A stretch of 64,000 nt of DNA, taken from Spisula solida (lineage: Eukaryota > Mollusca > Bivalvia > Venerida > Mactridae). The notes under the pieces are model-generated. The model did not search any database, was not told the DNA's origin, and saw only the letters and a list, made by a program, of their open reading frames with translations. The DNA is taken from NCBI GenBank assembly GCA_947247005.1, contig OX365948.1, forward strand, positions 34,724,601 to 34,788,600, in the 5' to 3' direction. The position numbers and the translations under genes are program-made. This document shows, piece after piece, positions 43,401 through 60,341 of this stretch (position 1 is the stretch's first letter; the number at the start of each line of letters is the position of its first letter).

Positions 43401-45850
43401 CGTTTATTTTGAATTGCTCAAAGTTTTATTTCATTGAGGCCAATTTATGTATAGGATAGAACATGAGTAGGTGTTGTATATGGGATTTATAACTCCGAGT
43501 GAAACGAGGATTATAATCCCATATCAACACCTACGAGCCGTTCTATCTGACTTAGACTATAGATAAATAATCTGTGTTTATCAGGTACACTTTGCCTATA
43601 AATCGACCAGTACATAGGGTATGATAAACCATTTAAGTGCTGGTGTAATATGTTAAGTGTTGCATGATGCATATATAGATCTAAGTGGCAAAATTAAGCT
43701 ATTTACAGTAAAAGCTCAATAATGAAACTCCTTCTTGGGACTGTAAAAAACTTATCTCAATAATGTTGAGTGATTGCATCATTCTATAAAAGAGCCAACA
43801 GATGAAAACGGAACGAAAAATGGTTAATTCTGAGCCAATCTTGTTAAAGAGGTGGTCTTCATATAGGTGCAATTTTACTGTGAATTTGAGGTTGAATAAT
43901 GTGCAAGTCATTGAACAGAAAGTAGTGGTCTTTATTTTAAGGTGGTCTTGAAGGTGAGGTCTTCATTTGTAAATTATGGGTTGTGATAGTATGAAAGTCA
44001 TTTACTTCAATCACCAGACACCATTGGAACCCCTACAATTTGTTTTAATCGTTTAGTTGGTTTAAGTTCTACTCTGTGAAAATGATGTCTTAGAAGAGAG
44101 GGGTAATCTATACGTAATTATCGAAGACACAATAGTACAGAACAACCTCTGTAGAGTTAGACCCTTTGTGGGCTGCAAATATTGGTCATTGTTCAGAAGT
44201 TGTTGCCCTACAGAAATTACAAAAGTATATACTGTACATGTAATAACGTTTTGTTATACAGAGGTTGTTGCACTACATATGTCCCCTAGAGAGGTCGTAC
44301 TGTAGTCATAGAAGCTACCACGGCATTCACCCTCTACTGATAATGTTGTAAGCACCCAGAAGATGTTGGCAATACCTTAATTGGTTAATTATCTATCAAA
44401 ATTGTTGTCACAGATTATGACAGTAATAATGAACAAGTGTAGAAAGGTTTGATATACATGTACATGTATTCTAATAAGTCCAATTAGTTACTTGTTTAAA
44501 ATATAGTATTGCTACAATATAGACTAAACTAAGCTTGGTATCAAAAATGTTTGGCATCCACATTTTCAATGCTAAATGCATGTATACATTAGTATAGCTA
44601 TGCTCAATTATTTTGCTTGGCCTACTACAGTATATAGCAATCTATTGTTATATATACCACAGCAAAGTGTTGTATACGGGATTTATTCAACACTTTTTCT
44701 CCATGCTGATTGGCTAGCTACTGAGATCTATAGTCTAATAGACTTTATCCCAACATGAAGGTCATCAATCATAGTAAACAAATCCCATAGAGGTGTGAAA
44801 AACACAAGTGATGTCAATGACTCCATAATTAATGATCCGCCTCAGATTGAGAAGAATTTCAAGAAACATTAAGCATTTTATGACTAAATAAATTAACATA
44901 GAATGGCTTTTGCACCAGATTGGGAATTTTTTGCCTTTGAATTTGGGAAAATTGATCATTTTTTCAGATTGGGAAGACACAGTTTACCGGTAGCAAACAA
45001 AGTTCTAAGGAAAAAATCACTGGTTTTGTTCTTGATGGAAACGAAGTATTTATGTTAATTAAAACCCATTGAATTTCAACGTGATTTAAATTTCTGTGAA
45101 TAAATACATGTAGTAGTATATTATAGACTGACATTTCAAATCGCAAAGAGTAAAGTTAATAAGTATGTTAAATGCCAGTATGTTGTCCAACAGTTTATGT
45201 TTATTAAAAGGACTGACTGATATAAACTTAAAATAAAGTAGAGCTGTCATTGATAGAAGCGATATTGATGTATCAACGGTATGTTTAACTTTTAGCCGAT
45301 TGATTATCGATTCACATTTTGAAATATTGATACATGGGTAAATGAATGGAACCACCCAAAATCCTCATTTTCCTTGACAAAACATTTTCTTTGTTAAAAT
45401 GGAAGTTCACAAATTGTCGAAATTGGTCAAATCTGTCATAAAACGAACATGACTCAAAGAACAAACGGCTTTGACGATGAAATGGAATGATCATCGTCAT
45501 CAAAGACCTTGGACTAGTCGGATTAAGTCTGCTGCTGCCATTGGCAACGAGTGTAACAGCCAACCAGGGATGCAAAGATATGGGGAAGGGGGTTAAATGT
45601 AGTGGACGGAACGGACTGTGTTATCAAACTGGTTATGTCTGGACTTTAAATTGTTTTTTATACCAATTCCAAATATATAACTTAGAAATCACGTGTTTTG
45701 CATCGCGAAAACATATTACACTCTTCAAAATCCGCAATTATACTCACCATTTACAGTATCTTTTGTCCAGAGCAAGAATTGTTCAACATCACTTTGATTC
45801 AACTTGGATAACAAGCTCTGGAAACCTGTCACTGCTTCGTCTAATTGCAT
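40483..45850 (-). CDS. TatD-nuclease-like protein with C2H2-like finger, frame interrupted by a hairpin
   Basis: Exon 1 is 45850-45748 (34 codons plus 1 nt) and exon 2 is 42428-40483; the junction restores an Asp codon. The first part gives 390 aa: a helical N-terminus, a Ser/Arg-rich charged region and one zinc-finger-like motif (CGITCCKFEGYNLRRHTMQRH). A TAG at 41361-41359 inside a 79-bp palindrome then ends it. The same frame reopens at once for about 290 codons of TatD-like barrel: AVGVHPKK, ALGVTGLD, PVILHMQDKSDSH, VHLQSFGG and LLLETDAPFF. TatD enzymes are metal-dependent DNA/RNA hydrolases. Here the N-terminal HxH pair looks lost (FDSLFYADRL) and the usual GE-x-GLD glutamate is Val (GVTGLD), so activity is doubtful. 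The choice is between an interrupted gene, a spliced 90-nt intron, or a separate downstream ORF. Confidence 0.82.
41320..41398. repeat. 79-bp perfect hairpin inside the TatD-like frame
   Basis: Two 31-bp arms (41320-41350 and 41368-41398) are exact inverted copies, separated by a 17-bp AT-rich loop. The arm begins TCGTCCCTTTGGTGC. On the minus strand the loop supplies the TAG stop. Flanking GT (41399) and AG (41310) would excise 90 nt in frame, although the donor GTCGTC is poor. Confidence 0.95.
42432..45747. other. TatD-like intron 1, repeat-filled
   Basis: No additional exon is seen. It contains an inverted pair (43072-43190 against 44900-45025, sharing 'ttcccaaattcaaaggcaaa' and 'gtttgctaccggt'). 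It also holds a palindromic element at 43453-43544 and a copy of the 'acctctgtagag' family near 44145-44310. Confidence 0.6.
43453..43544. repeat. Palindromic element, ~92 bp
   Basis: 'agaacatgagtaggtgttg' and 'atatgggat' on the left mirror 'atcccatat', 'caacacctacgagccgttct' on the right, around a centre 'ccgagtgaaacgagg'. Confidence 0.75.
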
Positions 45851-46524
45851 TTTTGAATTGTTTGTTTTTATATTTTTCTTAAGGTTAAACACCACTAAAT
45901 AAAACATTTGGATGCATTCTGTTGTTTTTGTGCAGACAAAGTCCGAGATGTTGCGCAACAATTTAGGTATTTTTCTGAATCTTCGTTTTATTCACGTGCC
46001 AACTGTCTGTACTAATTGGTTTGATATGCATGGACGTTTGTTAATGTATTCATTCATCTGATATTAATGTATTGCAAAATTTATGTTGAAAGTGAATGAC
46101 GTCATGACCTCGATTTTGTTTTTGTTTTGATAGTTGTGACAGTGGGCATTTGTCGTTCGTTTCCTTAGGTAAGACCAACCCTTTTGTCGTGCAATTGCCG
46201 CGCGAAAAGACATCCGGTTTTACCATGTGTGATGTGTATCCTACCTTTTGTTCATCATGCGGATTTCTCACGATTGATGATTGACCGTTCAATCACAATT
46301 GTGGTGATCAGCTGATGTTGACCTACTTAAAATTTCACATTTTGACATCTGTGAAATACACAGTAGATTCTAAGATCTAGCTATGGATAAGAGTGTCATG
46401 AACTATATTTGATCAAGTTGCATTTGTTACTCAATTTCGTTTGAAATGGAACTGTTATGCTGTCATTTGACTCATTATATTATGAACTGTTGGAATGTGG
46501 ACCAATGTTGGTATGAATCTATGT

Positions 46525-46713
46525 AGTCAAACCATTTCGACGCAATCTATACAGGGATGCCCGTATAAGCTGGCTGGACCGTCAGAATTTAAAGCAGCCA
46601 CTTGCAGACAGCTTATCTGTCTAGAATCTATGATAAGCTGTCTCCACATGGCTGCTTAATTCTGACAGTCTAGCCATGTTACAGGAACTGTAATGCGTCG
46701 AAATGGTTTGACT
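46525..46713. mobile_element. 189-bp MITE with 20-bp perfect inverted ends
   Basis: AGTCAAACCATTTCGACGCA at the left is exactly mirrored at the right (46694-46713). The interior is also palindromic ('cagacagcttatc' against 'gataagctgtctc', 'cagaattt..gcagcc' against 'ggctgcttaattctg'). Confidence 0.9.
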
Positions 46714-46787
46714 AAGTCAGCACCTAAATTTTGACACCTCTCAACTTAAGGTAACTTTCCCAGCTGAAATTGAAGTCATTGGCTCAT

Positions 46788-47056
46788 CCAATCTCATTTA
46801 AATCAGACCCTTGTTACGCTTCACTACTTAACGCTGATATAGGATCTGACGGCACTCAGTGTGGGGTCATGTCAGTGTGAACTTTATGTCATCCAATCAA
46901 ATTGCTTGCAGCTTTCATAAATCTGAAAGTGCAGTAAAACACTGCTGAGTCTACGTGCGCTAGAGAGGTCATTTGAACATGACCTCTTACGGAGTGAAGT
47001 CAGATCTCTAACAAGGAAATGGAGCAAATGTTAGGGTCTGATTTTAATGAGATTGG
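46788..47056. mobile_element. 269-bp MITE upstream of PCMTD, relative at ~49066-49331
   Basis: CCAATCTCATT and AAATCAGACCCT at the left are mirrored by AGGGTCTGATTTTAATGAGA at the right. The interior carries 'gctgatataggatctga', 'tgtggggtcatgtc' and 'gagaggtcatttgaacatga'. Confidence 0.85.
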
Positions 47057-47433
47057 AAGTCATCATAGTCAAACTCTGTCAGAAAACAATTTGATTTTTC
47101 TATTCTGCAATATAAGTGTTCTGCTGAAATTATTATACTATATTAGAATATGTATGCTATACATTCATAAAAAATATTTGTATCGAAAAATGAAAATACA
47201 ATTTGTAAAAAAGTGTTTTATCACACATTGAAAAGTGCCAAATTTTGTGTTAAAATCCTGCTAAAACTACTCACTCAAATTCACATTGCTATGCCCATGA
47301 TGATTTTAATTCGAAAAGTGAAAAATGCTTTATCCGTAGAAATGCTGTCCCTTTGTCACAATGAATCTGATCTTGCATGTGATGATTGTATAATTTCAGG
47401 AGGATTTCAGTGAGTTTTGATATGTTTGTGTAA

Positions 47434-52506
<5,073 letters not shown>

Positions 52507-52551
52507 TTCTTCTCCAATTACTGTGAAACACTCTGTTGTGGAAGTACAGTG

Positions 52552-52557
52552 AATAAA
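52552..52557 (+). terminator. Polyadenylation signal of PCMTD
   Basis: AATAAA 45 bp after the PCMTD stop codon; an early but plausible 3' end. Confidence 0.5.
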
Positions 52558-52794
52558 ATGAAACTGTCAGTCAGACTGTAGTGAGCTGTTGTTAGATGGC
52601 AGTTATACATACTGGGTAGCTCCAGTTTCACAAGCAGTAATCTATCCTATAAAACACAATAGATGTAAACTAGTAAATACCATGATCCTTTATTGATAGT
52701 TTGTGCATTGGTAGTTGAAACTTCAATGATAATGAAAAGTACCAATACTAAAAATATATAAAATAATGGTTCCCAGTTTGGTTCGCATATTTTT

Positions 52795-53660
52795 AGCTCA
52801 CCTGTCACATAGTGACAGGGTGAGCTGTTGTGATCCCTCTTCGTCTGTCGTTCGTCCATCTACAATTTCTTGTGAACACACTTGAGACCACAGTTACGGC
52901 CCAATCTTCATACAAATTGGTCAGAATGTTTGTCCCTATAAAGTCTAGTTCAAGTTTGAAAATGGGTCATGCGGGGTTAAAAACTAGTTAACTATGTCAC
53001 ATCTTAGAATAGGCTTGTGAACACATTAGAGGACACAATTATGACCAAATATTTATGAAACTTATTCAGAATGTTTGTTTCCATGCAATCTAGACCAACC
53101 AAGTGTGAAACTTGGTCATATGGAGTCAAAAACAAAGTCACCAGGTCAAATCATAGAAAACCTTGCATAGTCACTAGAGGTCACAATTTTGACTTAATCC
53201 TTATGAAACTTGGTCATAATAATCGTCTCACCAAAATAGGTCAAGTTCAAGATTGGATCATCTGGGCTAAAAAACTGTCAAATCATAGAAAAACCTTGTG
53301 AAGTCATTGGAGGTCACGCTTTTGGCCTATCTTTATGAAACTTGGGTGACAATGATCATATCAACAAAACCTTGGTGAAGTTTAATATCGGGTACCTGGG
53401 GCCAAAAACTAGGTCACAAGGTCAAATTGAAGAAAAACCTTGTGTAGGCACTAGAGGTCACAATTTTGGAATAATCTGTCAATATGGGTTATCTGATGTA
53501 AATAATAAGGTTGCTGGTTAGGACAATATAACCTTTTACATGCAACCAAGGCTGCCTTTATTTGATTCTTTGAAGTTGTACATCATTCCTTATATCACCA
53601 TAGGGGCTGCATGAACTATTACGACATGTGAGCGACCTTGTGTCCTCTTGTTTTTAATGG
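52795..53660 (+). repeat. Tandem 'aggtcacaaggtcaaa' family, 5-6 diverged modules
   Basis: It starts 'agctcacctgtcacatagtg' and runs through modules with 'gaaacttggtcataat', 'aggtcaagttcaagattgg' variants and 'aaaaactaggtcacaaggtc'. Same family and orientation as 8390-8880. Confidence 0.85.
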
Positions 53661-53688
53661 GAGCTTGTATAACCTTATGAACATTCCT

Positions 53689-53911
53689 GGGGCCCGTTTC
53701 ATAGACATATTTTAGCTAAGATTCGACTTTTTCATATTCTATTTTAAGCAAACTATAAGACTGATAGTACATTCAAGTGATGTTGTATGAACTAGAATTA
53801 TCATGAATAACTATCTTAACTTCACGAAAATGTATGGGTTCACTTAGTATGCTCGAAATCATCTATGGAAAGTTCCTATCTTAGCTAAGATATGTCTATG
53901 AAAAGGGCCCC
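53689..53911. mobile_element. 223-bp MITE with ~33-bp inverted ends
   Basis: GGGGCCCGTTTCATAGACAT at the left mirrors ATGTCTATGAAAAGGGCCCC at the right; 'tagctaaga' and 'tcttagcta' continue inward. Confidence 0.88.
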
Positions 53912-54345
53912 TGTTCTGTTGAAAGTAATTTTGATACCGACTACATAAGTTACCTGGACCATGTGTTAAGTGTCGAAGTCACTTTTAATAAGTTGACATT
54001 TTTAAACATGTAACATAAAGTCAGATAAAATTTAGCATAGAGTTTGGATTACTGATTGCGACACAGTTATGGACTTGCTAGGATGATGATACTGTGTGTA
54101 CTATGTATGTGAACATTCTAAGTGTATGATAAACATGTTGTTATACAACACAAATTGTACAAAATGTATAATCTTGTTAAATATTTGTTTCCAGACTTTG
54201 CATTTATGTACTGTGTGCTGTAAAACTATAGCATTTTCTGAACTTTTTGCCACAATTAAAAATTGCCAACAAGTAAGTTTTAAGGTTAAATTACGGCTGA
54301 ATTAGCATCACATGACAGTGTGCAGGCCTGGCAGTGAGCATTAGA

Positions 54346-54425
54346 AATATTGTCAACCCGAGAAATTGAATCTCACTTGAGGCGAAGCCGAGGGTGATGC
54401 TCTGTTGTCGAGGGTTGACAATATT
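54346..54425. repeat. 80-bp inverted-repeat element
   Basis: 'aatattgtcaaccc' mirrors 'gggttgacaatatt', around 'gaggcgaagccgaggg'. Confidence 0.8.
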
Positions 54426-54539
54426 CATGTCAATCTCACTGACGTGTGGGATTTATTTTATGGACTCGAATCATATGAGGGCAATATTTTTAATGTTACC
54501 TTCATGGTGAGGGTAACATTCCATTCAGATAACAACATT

Positions 54540-54790
54540 AAGAATATTGCATATCATATAGTCTGCTCTCAGCCAATCAAAACGTCTGCATTGCTCATGA
54601 ATAAAGTGGCTGATATTTAAAATGTTACCGTAGCGATCAGAATATCACATGGTCTGCTCTCAGCCAATCAAAATATCTTAAGATTGTTCATAAATAATGT
54701 GGCCGATAGTGAAGATGTTGCTATCAGAATGTCAAATATCACATGGTCTGCTCTCAGCCAATCAAAACATCTAGATAATTCCTGAACATC
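54540..54790. repeat. Three tandem ~85-bp modules with 'tctgctctcagccaatcaaa'
   Basis: The 20-base core TCTGCTCTCAGCCAATCAAA is exact in all three copies (near 54561, 54653 and 54747). The core includes the CCAAT-like 'agccaatc'. Spacers differ. Confidence 0.85.
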
Positions 54791-55020
54791 AATGAGGTAT
54801 GATGCTAACCATTATGTCAGTGATTTTAAGAAATTATGTATTTGCAAACTTATTGAGACATTTAAAATGCTTTCATGTTGAGAGTACAGAACAATGACCC
54901 ATGTTTTCTAAAAAAAAGTAATTTTCATTACAGAAATACCCTTGATTTCAAATGGAACTTGTCCTGGTACTGAAATACATTTCCTGACAATATCATGGTA
55001 AAGGTTCACTAATCATAGTA

Positions 55021-55534
55021 ATGGCTTAATTTGGCCCTGTGATTTTTAAAAAAATAAAAATGCATGTTCCTATAAATCTGTCCTACAATTCAAATAACTT
55101 AACATTTCCTGTGTAAAAATGAGCATACATTTCCTGATTACCCTTGTATTTTGTTGACAAAACTGTCAAGAATATGTGTCATGTTTAGCCCAAAATGTAT
55201 TTTTTTGCCATTTTCATGACCATTAATGATGTGAAACCTTCCGAAAAACCATGATGGCATTCTTGTGTTCTGCAAGTTTTTATATATGTACAAAATATCA
55301 AAGTGTCGCAAGAATGCCATCATGTTTTTTGGGATGGTTTAACGCCACGAAAAGCCATGAAAGTGGCTAAAAATGACATTTTTGCTAAACACAACATATT
55401 TTAAGGAGATTTGTGACTACGAGGGAAATTGAGAAATTTATGCTTAATTTTTTGAAAGACAGTGTTCGGTTATTAGAAGTATAGGACAGATTTATAGGAA
55501 CATGCATTTCTATTTTTCGACCAAATTAAGCCAT
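55021..55534. mobile_element. ~514-bp foldback element
   Basis: 'atggcttaatttgg' at the left mirrors 'ccaaattaagccat' at the right. 'atgcatgttcctataaatct' mirrors 'agatttataggaacatgcat', and near the centre 'catgatggcattcttg' mirrors 'aagaatgccatcatg'. No coding capacity. Confidence 0.85.
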
Positions 55535-55559
55535 AAATGAATCTTGTCCAAAGGAATGA

Positions 55560-57000
55560 AACATTTTACAGTACACAGCCCTGCATTGTGACGGTGTTAC
55601 CTTTGTATCATAAATTCAACCATTTCAAGTTCTATCTATATATGTATGCTAGGTGAAAGCTTACCTTAGTTATTCACCACTTCTGACTGCATTCACATAT
55701 CACAGAAAGTATATTGCTTTTTAACTGCTAATAGTGCTTTGATATTTATTTATTTGCTTGTAACAATCATTGTTAGCCAGACTTAATGAAGGATAGGGGG
55801 TTATTGTATTTGCCCCTGGTGTTGGAATCCATTTGTTTTAAAGTTTTTAGCTCACATGAGCACAACGTGCCATCTTGGACTTTTTGTCTTAATTATTGTT
55901 TGGATAGGCTAACCTTAGAGTGGTCCGAAATATTTTGTTTTCTATGCAGACAAAAAAATCACATTCCATGAACATTTGCATGACATAACTATTGTCAGAC
56001 CTTTAACTGATCCACAGATTTATGAAGATGTCGAATTGCCAACATTAGTTGAACTTAGTTGATTATATATAATAATGTATTCATTGTACGTAAAAATTAT
56101 TTCAAATTTAGCTATTTCACAGAAATTGTTGCACAGCACATTTTATTGCTAGTATGAAATATTATGGATTTCAAATATTTTGTACATAGTGTAGAAAATT
56201 TACATTGTTAATTTGAAGAATGCAAGTTGGGCTCTTGATGTGATGTATTTGATTTAGTCAACCCTCGGCTTTGTGGAGTGTATAAGTAATCACGTTTTTT
56301 CTCCCCGTGTACTTATCTTACCTGGTACGTTTCCTCTGGAAATATTTCACCATTGATGATGATTCATTTGTTTGGCATGATAACAAGTAGTTCCTGAATT
56401 AAAAGTCTAGAAATGGAGACAAGCGCACAGCTGGGGGCTCAATCTACTTTCTGGTTAAATACTTGTGTGATACCTCGTGTTATGAAGTCACGCATTCATC
56501 TAAAGCCTATAGGAAAACTATCGTACATAATTTAATTTATTTAGATATTATTTGATGAAATATCGTGGTTCCTTGGATTTGGAATATTTACAATGCAAGC
56601 CTAAATAGATAGAAGTTTGAAGAAATGTTTATAAACACCTCATGCAACATTTAATCCAATGTTATTATTTGTTAAAAATTTAACAGCTTTGGTATGTTTT
56701 TGTCACGTCTTAGACCTGTCCAATGAATATACATTGTCAAAATACCTGTGTCAGGGTTGCACAATTTGACTTATACTTATTGCATGCATGTATATATTGT
56801 TTATAATGTTAGAATATTTGTTATCTGATGTCCGATCATAAACTCTGTGATCAAGATTTGTTTTCTTTTGCTTGAAAAAATAAACAAATGGGAAAATTAA
56901 AATGAGAGTAGTTTGTTTTTCCAGATGAAATAAAATTCTTACTGCATTGTGGTACCAGTTTAAATTTTATGTGAAATTTACAAAATATATACAGATGCAG
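55560..57000. other. Intergenic AT-rich region, no gene seen
   Basis: Short frames only. No conserved exon, RNA gene or clear repeat is recognised between the foldback and the next MITE. Confidence 0.4.
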
Positions 57001-57012
57001 TCAGGACCTGGA

Positions 57013-57248
57013 TACTGTTTTATCAAAGCACTTACGGATATCTTAAACTTACGATCAAATTCAGTCTTTATAATAATTTGTTTACAATAATACAGTATGG
57101 TATTATGGAGTTGCACTACTAACAATGATTCAGTTAATGAACTCTTACAAACAATATCTGGCAACAATTTGCAGTTGAAAAAGAATTATAAAGAATTAAA
57201 ATTTGAGTGTAACTTTAATATTTTCGTATGTGCTTTGATAAAACAGTA
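57013..57248. mobile_element. 236-bp MITE, partial relative at ~59411-59580
   Basis: TACTGTTTTATCAAAGCAC at the left mirrors GTGCTTTGATAAAACAGTA at the right. The copy near 59411 shares 'tactgttttatcaaagca' and 'tacggatatcttaaactta' but has lost its right end. Confidence 0.9.
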
Positions 57249-57419
57249 CCCAGTTCTATAAATACGTATCTAAACTCCCTGATGCAGTCCAGTTAAGACA
57301 TTGTGAGAGTTTATTTGTACAAAAAAGATTATCTGAACAGATAGAGATAGAAAATACTAGGTTAGTGCCTTATATTACATGTATTTACTGGGTGATTTGG
57401 AGAGAGTTTATTGCTCAAA

Positions 57420-57600
57420 ATATGGTCCAGGTTGTAACTCTACACATGTGCCTGGTGACCTAGTTTTTGACACCAGGTGACATACCTGTAGACATTACGA
57501 CCAAGTTTCATTAAGATTAAGTGTAAGCCGACAGATATAGGGTGATCACAATATCTCACCCTGTGACTAGTGAGCTAGACGAGCTCTGACAAACCTTTAG
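57420..57600 (-). repeat. Inverted fragment of the 'aggtcacaaggtcaaa' family
   Basis: 'tgacctagtttttgacacc', 'gaccaagtttcattaagatt' and 'cctgtgactagtgagctag' match the reverse complement of the 52795 element end. Confidence 0.7.
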
Positions 57601-58241
57601 TATATTACCTATATTTGCCGTTTTCTTCGACACCATATGTCTGCCCTCTTGTCCTGATTGTTGCAAACATCTTGAACGGAAGTACTCCTTTATACTTGAT
57701 ACCATGTTATAACTCTTATATATACTACTCATGTTTGATAAGGGTCAAGAAATCAATATCCATGTGTGTCTTACGTTCACTGAACAAAACCAATGAAGAA
57801 AGCGTAATACAAATATTAAACGAATCTTCTCATCTGGTACTAAATACGGAAAAGATAATGTGATGCACACTGTCTATTTCCAGCTAACGGAAAATCCCTA
57901 TTGTCAGGGATCAAATTGGCAAGAATAACTTGAAAAAACTTGTCTCTTTACTATTCTCATGTTGGGTAAGACCCAAAATGACCACATTCTGTAATCACAG
58001 AGGCTTGAATGTAGTACAAACATTTGACTGAGGTTGGGCTTATCAGCACTAAGACATCAAATTTTGACACAATCTTTATTCGCTTACACTATTGCATTAT
58101 GTAACATCATGTTTTAGGAAAATTCCATCAGTCCATCTCCGGTGATCACGTCACTTTTATCAGGAATATTTAGTTCTGTTACATATACCGGTAGTACTTA
58201 TTGTAATCCAATAAACAAAGAAACAAACTACAAATGACAAA

Positions 58242-58247
58242 TTTATT
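58242..58247 (-). terminator. Candidate distal polyadenylation signal
   Basis: AATAAA on the minus strand, marking a possible end of the MYT1-like transcript. Confidence 0.35.
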
Positions 58248-59299
58248 TCAGTCTACACTGAACATCAATAACACAAGAAAACATTGCACAAAACAAAGAA
58301 CATATCACATGTAAAAACACTGGACATAAATTAACACATTATATATGATTAAAAGAATATTGCACAAATACAGATTGCACTACCATTAAAAGCAAATGGA
58401 CTTGACTCACAGATAAAATACACAAACTACTGGTTTATGATATGTTCTTATTTGTAAACCACATTGAACTGAGACTCATCATAGTTGAACGACTATAAGC
58501 TTCAAGTCTCATTTTAATCTGGTCAGATCATACCAATTATAATATTATTTGCAATGTCATATCGGCCTAGAAAAACAATAGCAGAAAAATATTCATATAG
58601 TGTAAAGTTGGACACATAAACTGAATTTTCTCAAACTTTTCAACATATGTCAGTACACTTGTGGAAGGTGATGCCTCACAACTACTGACAAGAGGAAACT
58701 AGTTATTCCCCTTTTCTGACTTTGATTTTTTACACAAAAATGTCAATTTATGAATGATCATCAGAGGTATCCACTTGAAACTCAACATAGTTATTCACCA
58801 TCACAAGGGTAGTCCATACAGACAAGGCTGGTAACCCCCTGACCTACATTTATGAGTTATCTGCCCTTGTTACTCTTGGAATTTTCACTCACAGATGATC
58901 TAGGGTACTGTCAAGTACGAGCATCCAGCACTCGTAGGCGGTGTCGTTATATATTGTTGCTTGGCAAAATTTAAAAGGTAAACAGTACTTTTAAAAGAAA
59001 CATTGAGTATAAACAGAGGGGAAACTATAAAAAATTGAATCTAGTACAAACATTGCACAATTACCATTTTTAAATAAAATAAATAAATACATGGCAACAC
59101 ATTACAAACTATAAAGAAAACTTCTCATTGAGCACAAAAAATAAGCATATTGCACAACATATAATACATCAAGCAAAATGACAAAAGTCATGAATTTTGA
59201 AGACAACAGTAAAAGTATTGATTGTAAATAATGTACTCATCAGTGACTTATTGATTATAAATTAACCACTTGTTCCTTTCAATACAAATAATGAATAAC

Positions 59300-59980
59300 A
59301 ATAGCTGTTTGTAAAACATGTATTCCCTATAGAAGCAGGAGTAACTTTTGTTATAAGGTCACCTTAACCCTATGACCTACTGACCTTAAAATCAAAAGGG
59401 ATCATCTACAGGGTACTGTTTTATCAAAGCAGCTACGGATATCTTAAACTTACTTTCAAATTTAAATTGTTTATAATTCTTAAACAACTGCAAAGTATGT
59501 ACTAATGTGGTTTGTAGGAATTCATTAACTGAATCTTTATTAGTATTACAGCTCCATTTACCACAGTTTATGGATATCGAATTATTACAAAGAATTTAGG
59601 CAAAAGTATCAAAATGACCCTTCAGATTCAGAAGCTAGTGGAACCCCTGTGGACCAAATCATTCTACAGTTGAAGATCACAACATTGACTAACTGACCTG
59701 AAAGGCAAAAGGAGTCACCTACAGATGATTACTAACCTCCTGGTAAAGTTAGAATATATAAGGACCATCAGATCTTGGGTAATTGATCAAACTGCTCAGC
59801 TTCATTCTGCTATCATAAGTTACCAAGAGCTGTGACCTATGAACAATAGCGGTCATCTATTGATGATGATGATCGACCACCCTCAATAGTTTGAGGTTCC
59901 AAGGCCTAACCATAACGGAAACCATTTAGTCTACTGACCGACAAACAAATAGACCAACTAACCGACACGTGATAATAAAT
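59300..59980. repeat. Dispersed repeat related to 31600-31915, with MITE fragment inside
   Basis: It starts 'tgtttgtaaaacatgtattc', has 'tgacctactgaccttaaaat', is interrupted by a fragment of the 57013 MITE (about 59411-59580), and resumes with 'agcggtcatctattgatg' and 'acggaaaccattt'. Nested insertion gives the MITE as the younger element. Confidence 0.75.
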
Positions 59981-60300
59981 AACAATATGGTCCTACATCT
60001 TTGATGATGGCATAATAATCCTTTTCAAACAAATCAAGCAAATAAGTTCATCATAGGTAAATAGAAGGAAACAAATCCATAGAGAAAAGAATCTTTAACA
60101 CAATATTCAAATGATCAAATAAATTAATATACAAAATATAATTTGAAACTATTCACAACACTGGAATGTTAACTACTCATCTTTAAGTTCATATAAAAGG
60201 AAAATCATCATTGGTCATACTTTCAGCACAAAAATCATTTTATATTGCACACAATTGTATAACGAAAAATATGAAAAAGAGAAGCTTGCAATACTTGTAC

Positions 60301-60325
60301 ATATATATATATATGTGTATATGAC
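60301..60325. repeat. AT/GT microsatellite
   Basis: A run of AT dinucleotides followed by 'gtgtatatg', next to the foldback element. Confidence 0.7.
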
Positions 60326-60341
60326 GTATGCTAAGCAACAT

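Noticed and set aside
45487..45882. 131-codon plus-strand frame with a signal-peptide-like start and Cys-rich stretch
   Set aside because: It runs antisense across exon 1 of the TatD-like gene. Its later part has no conserved pattern and no splice context. A short secreted peptide is possible but unsupported.
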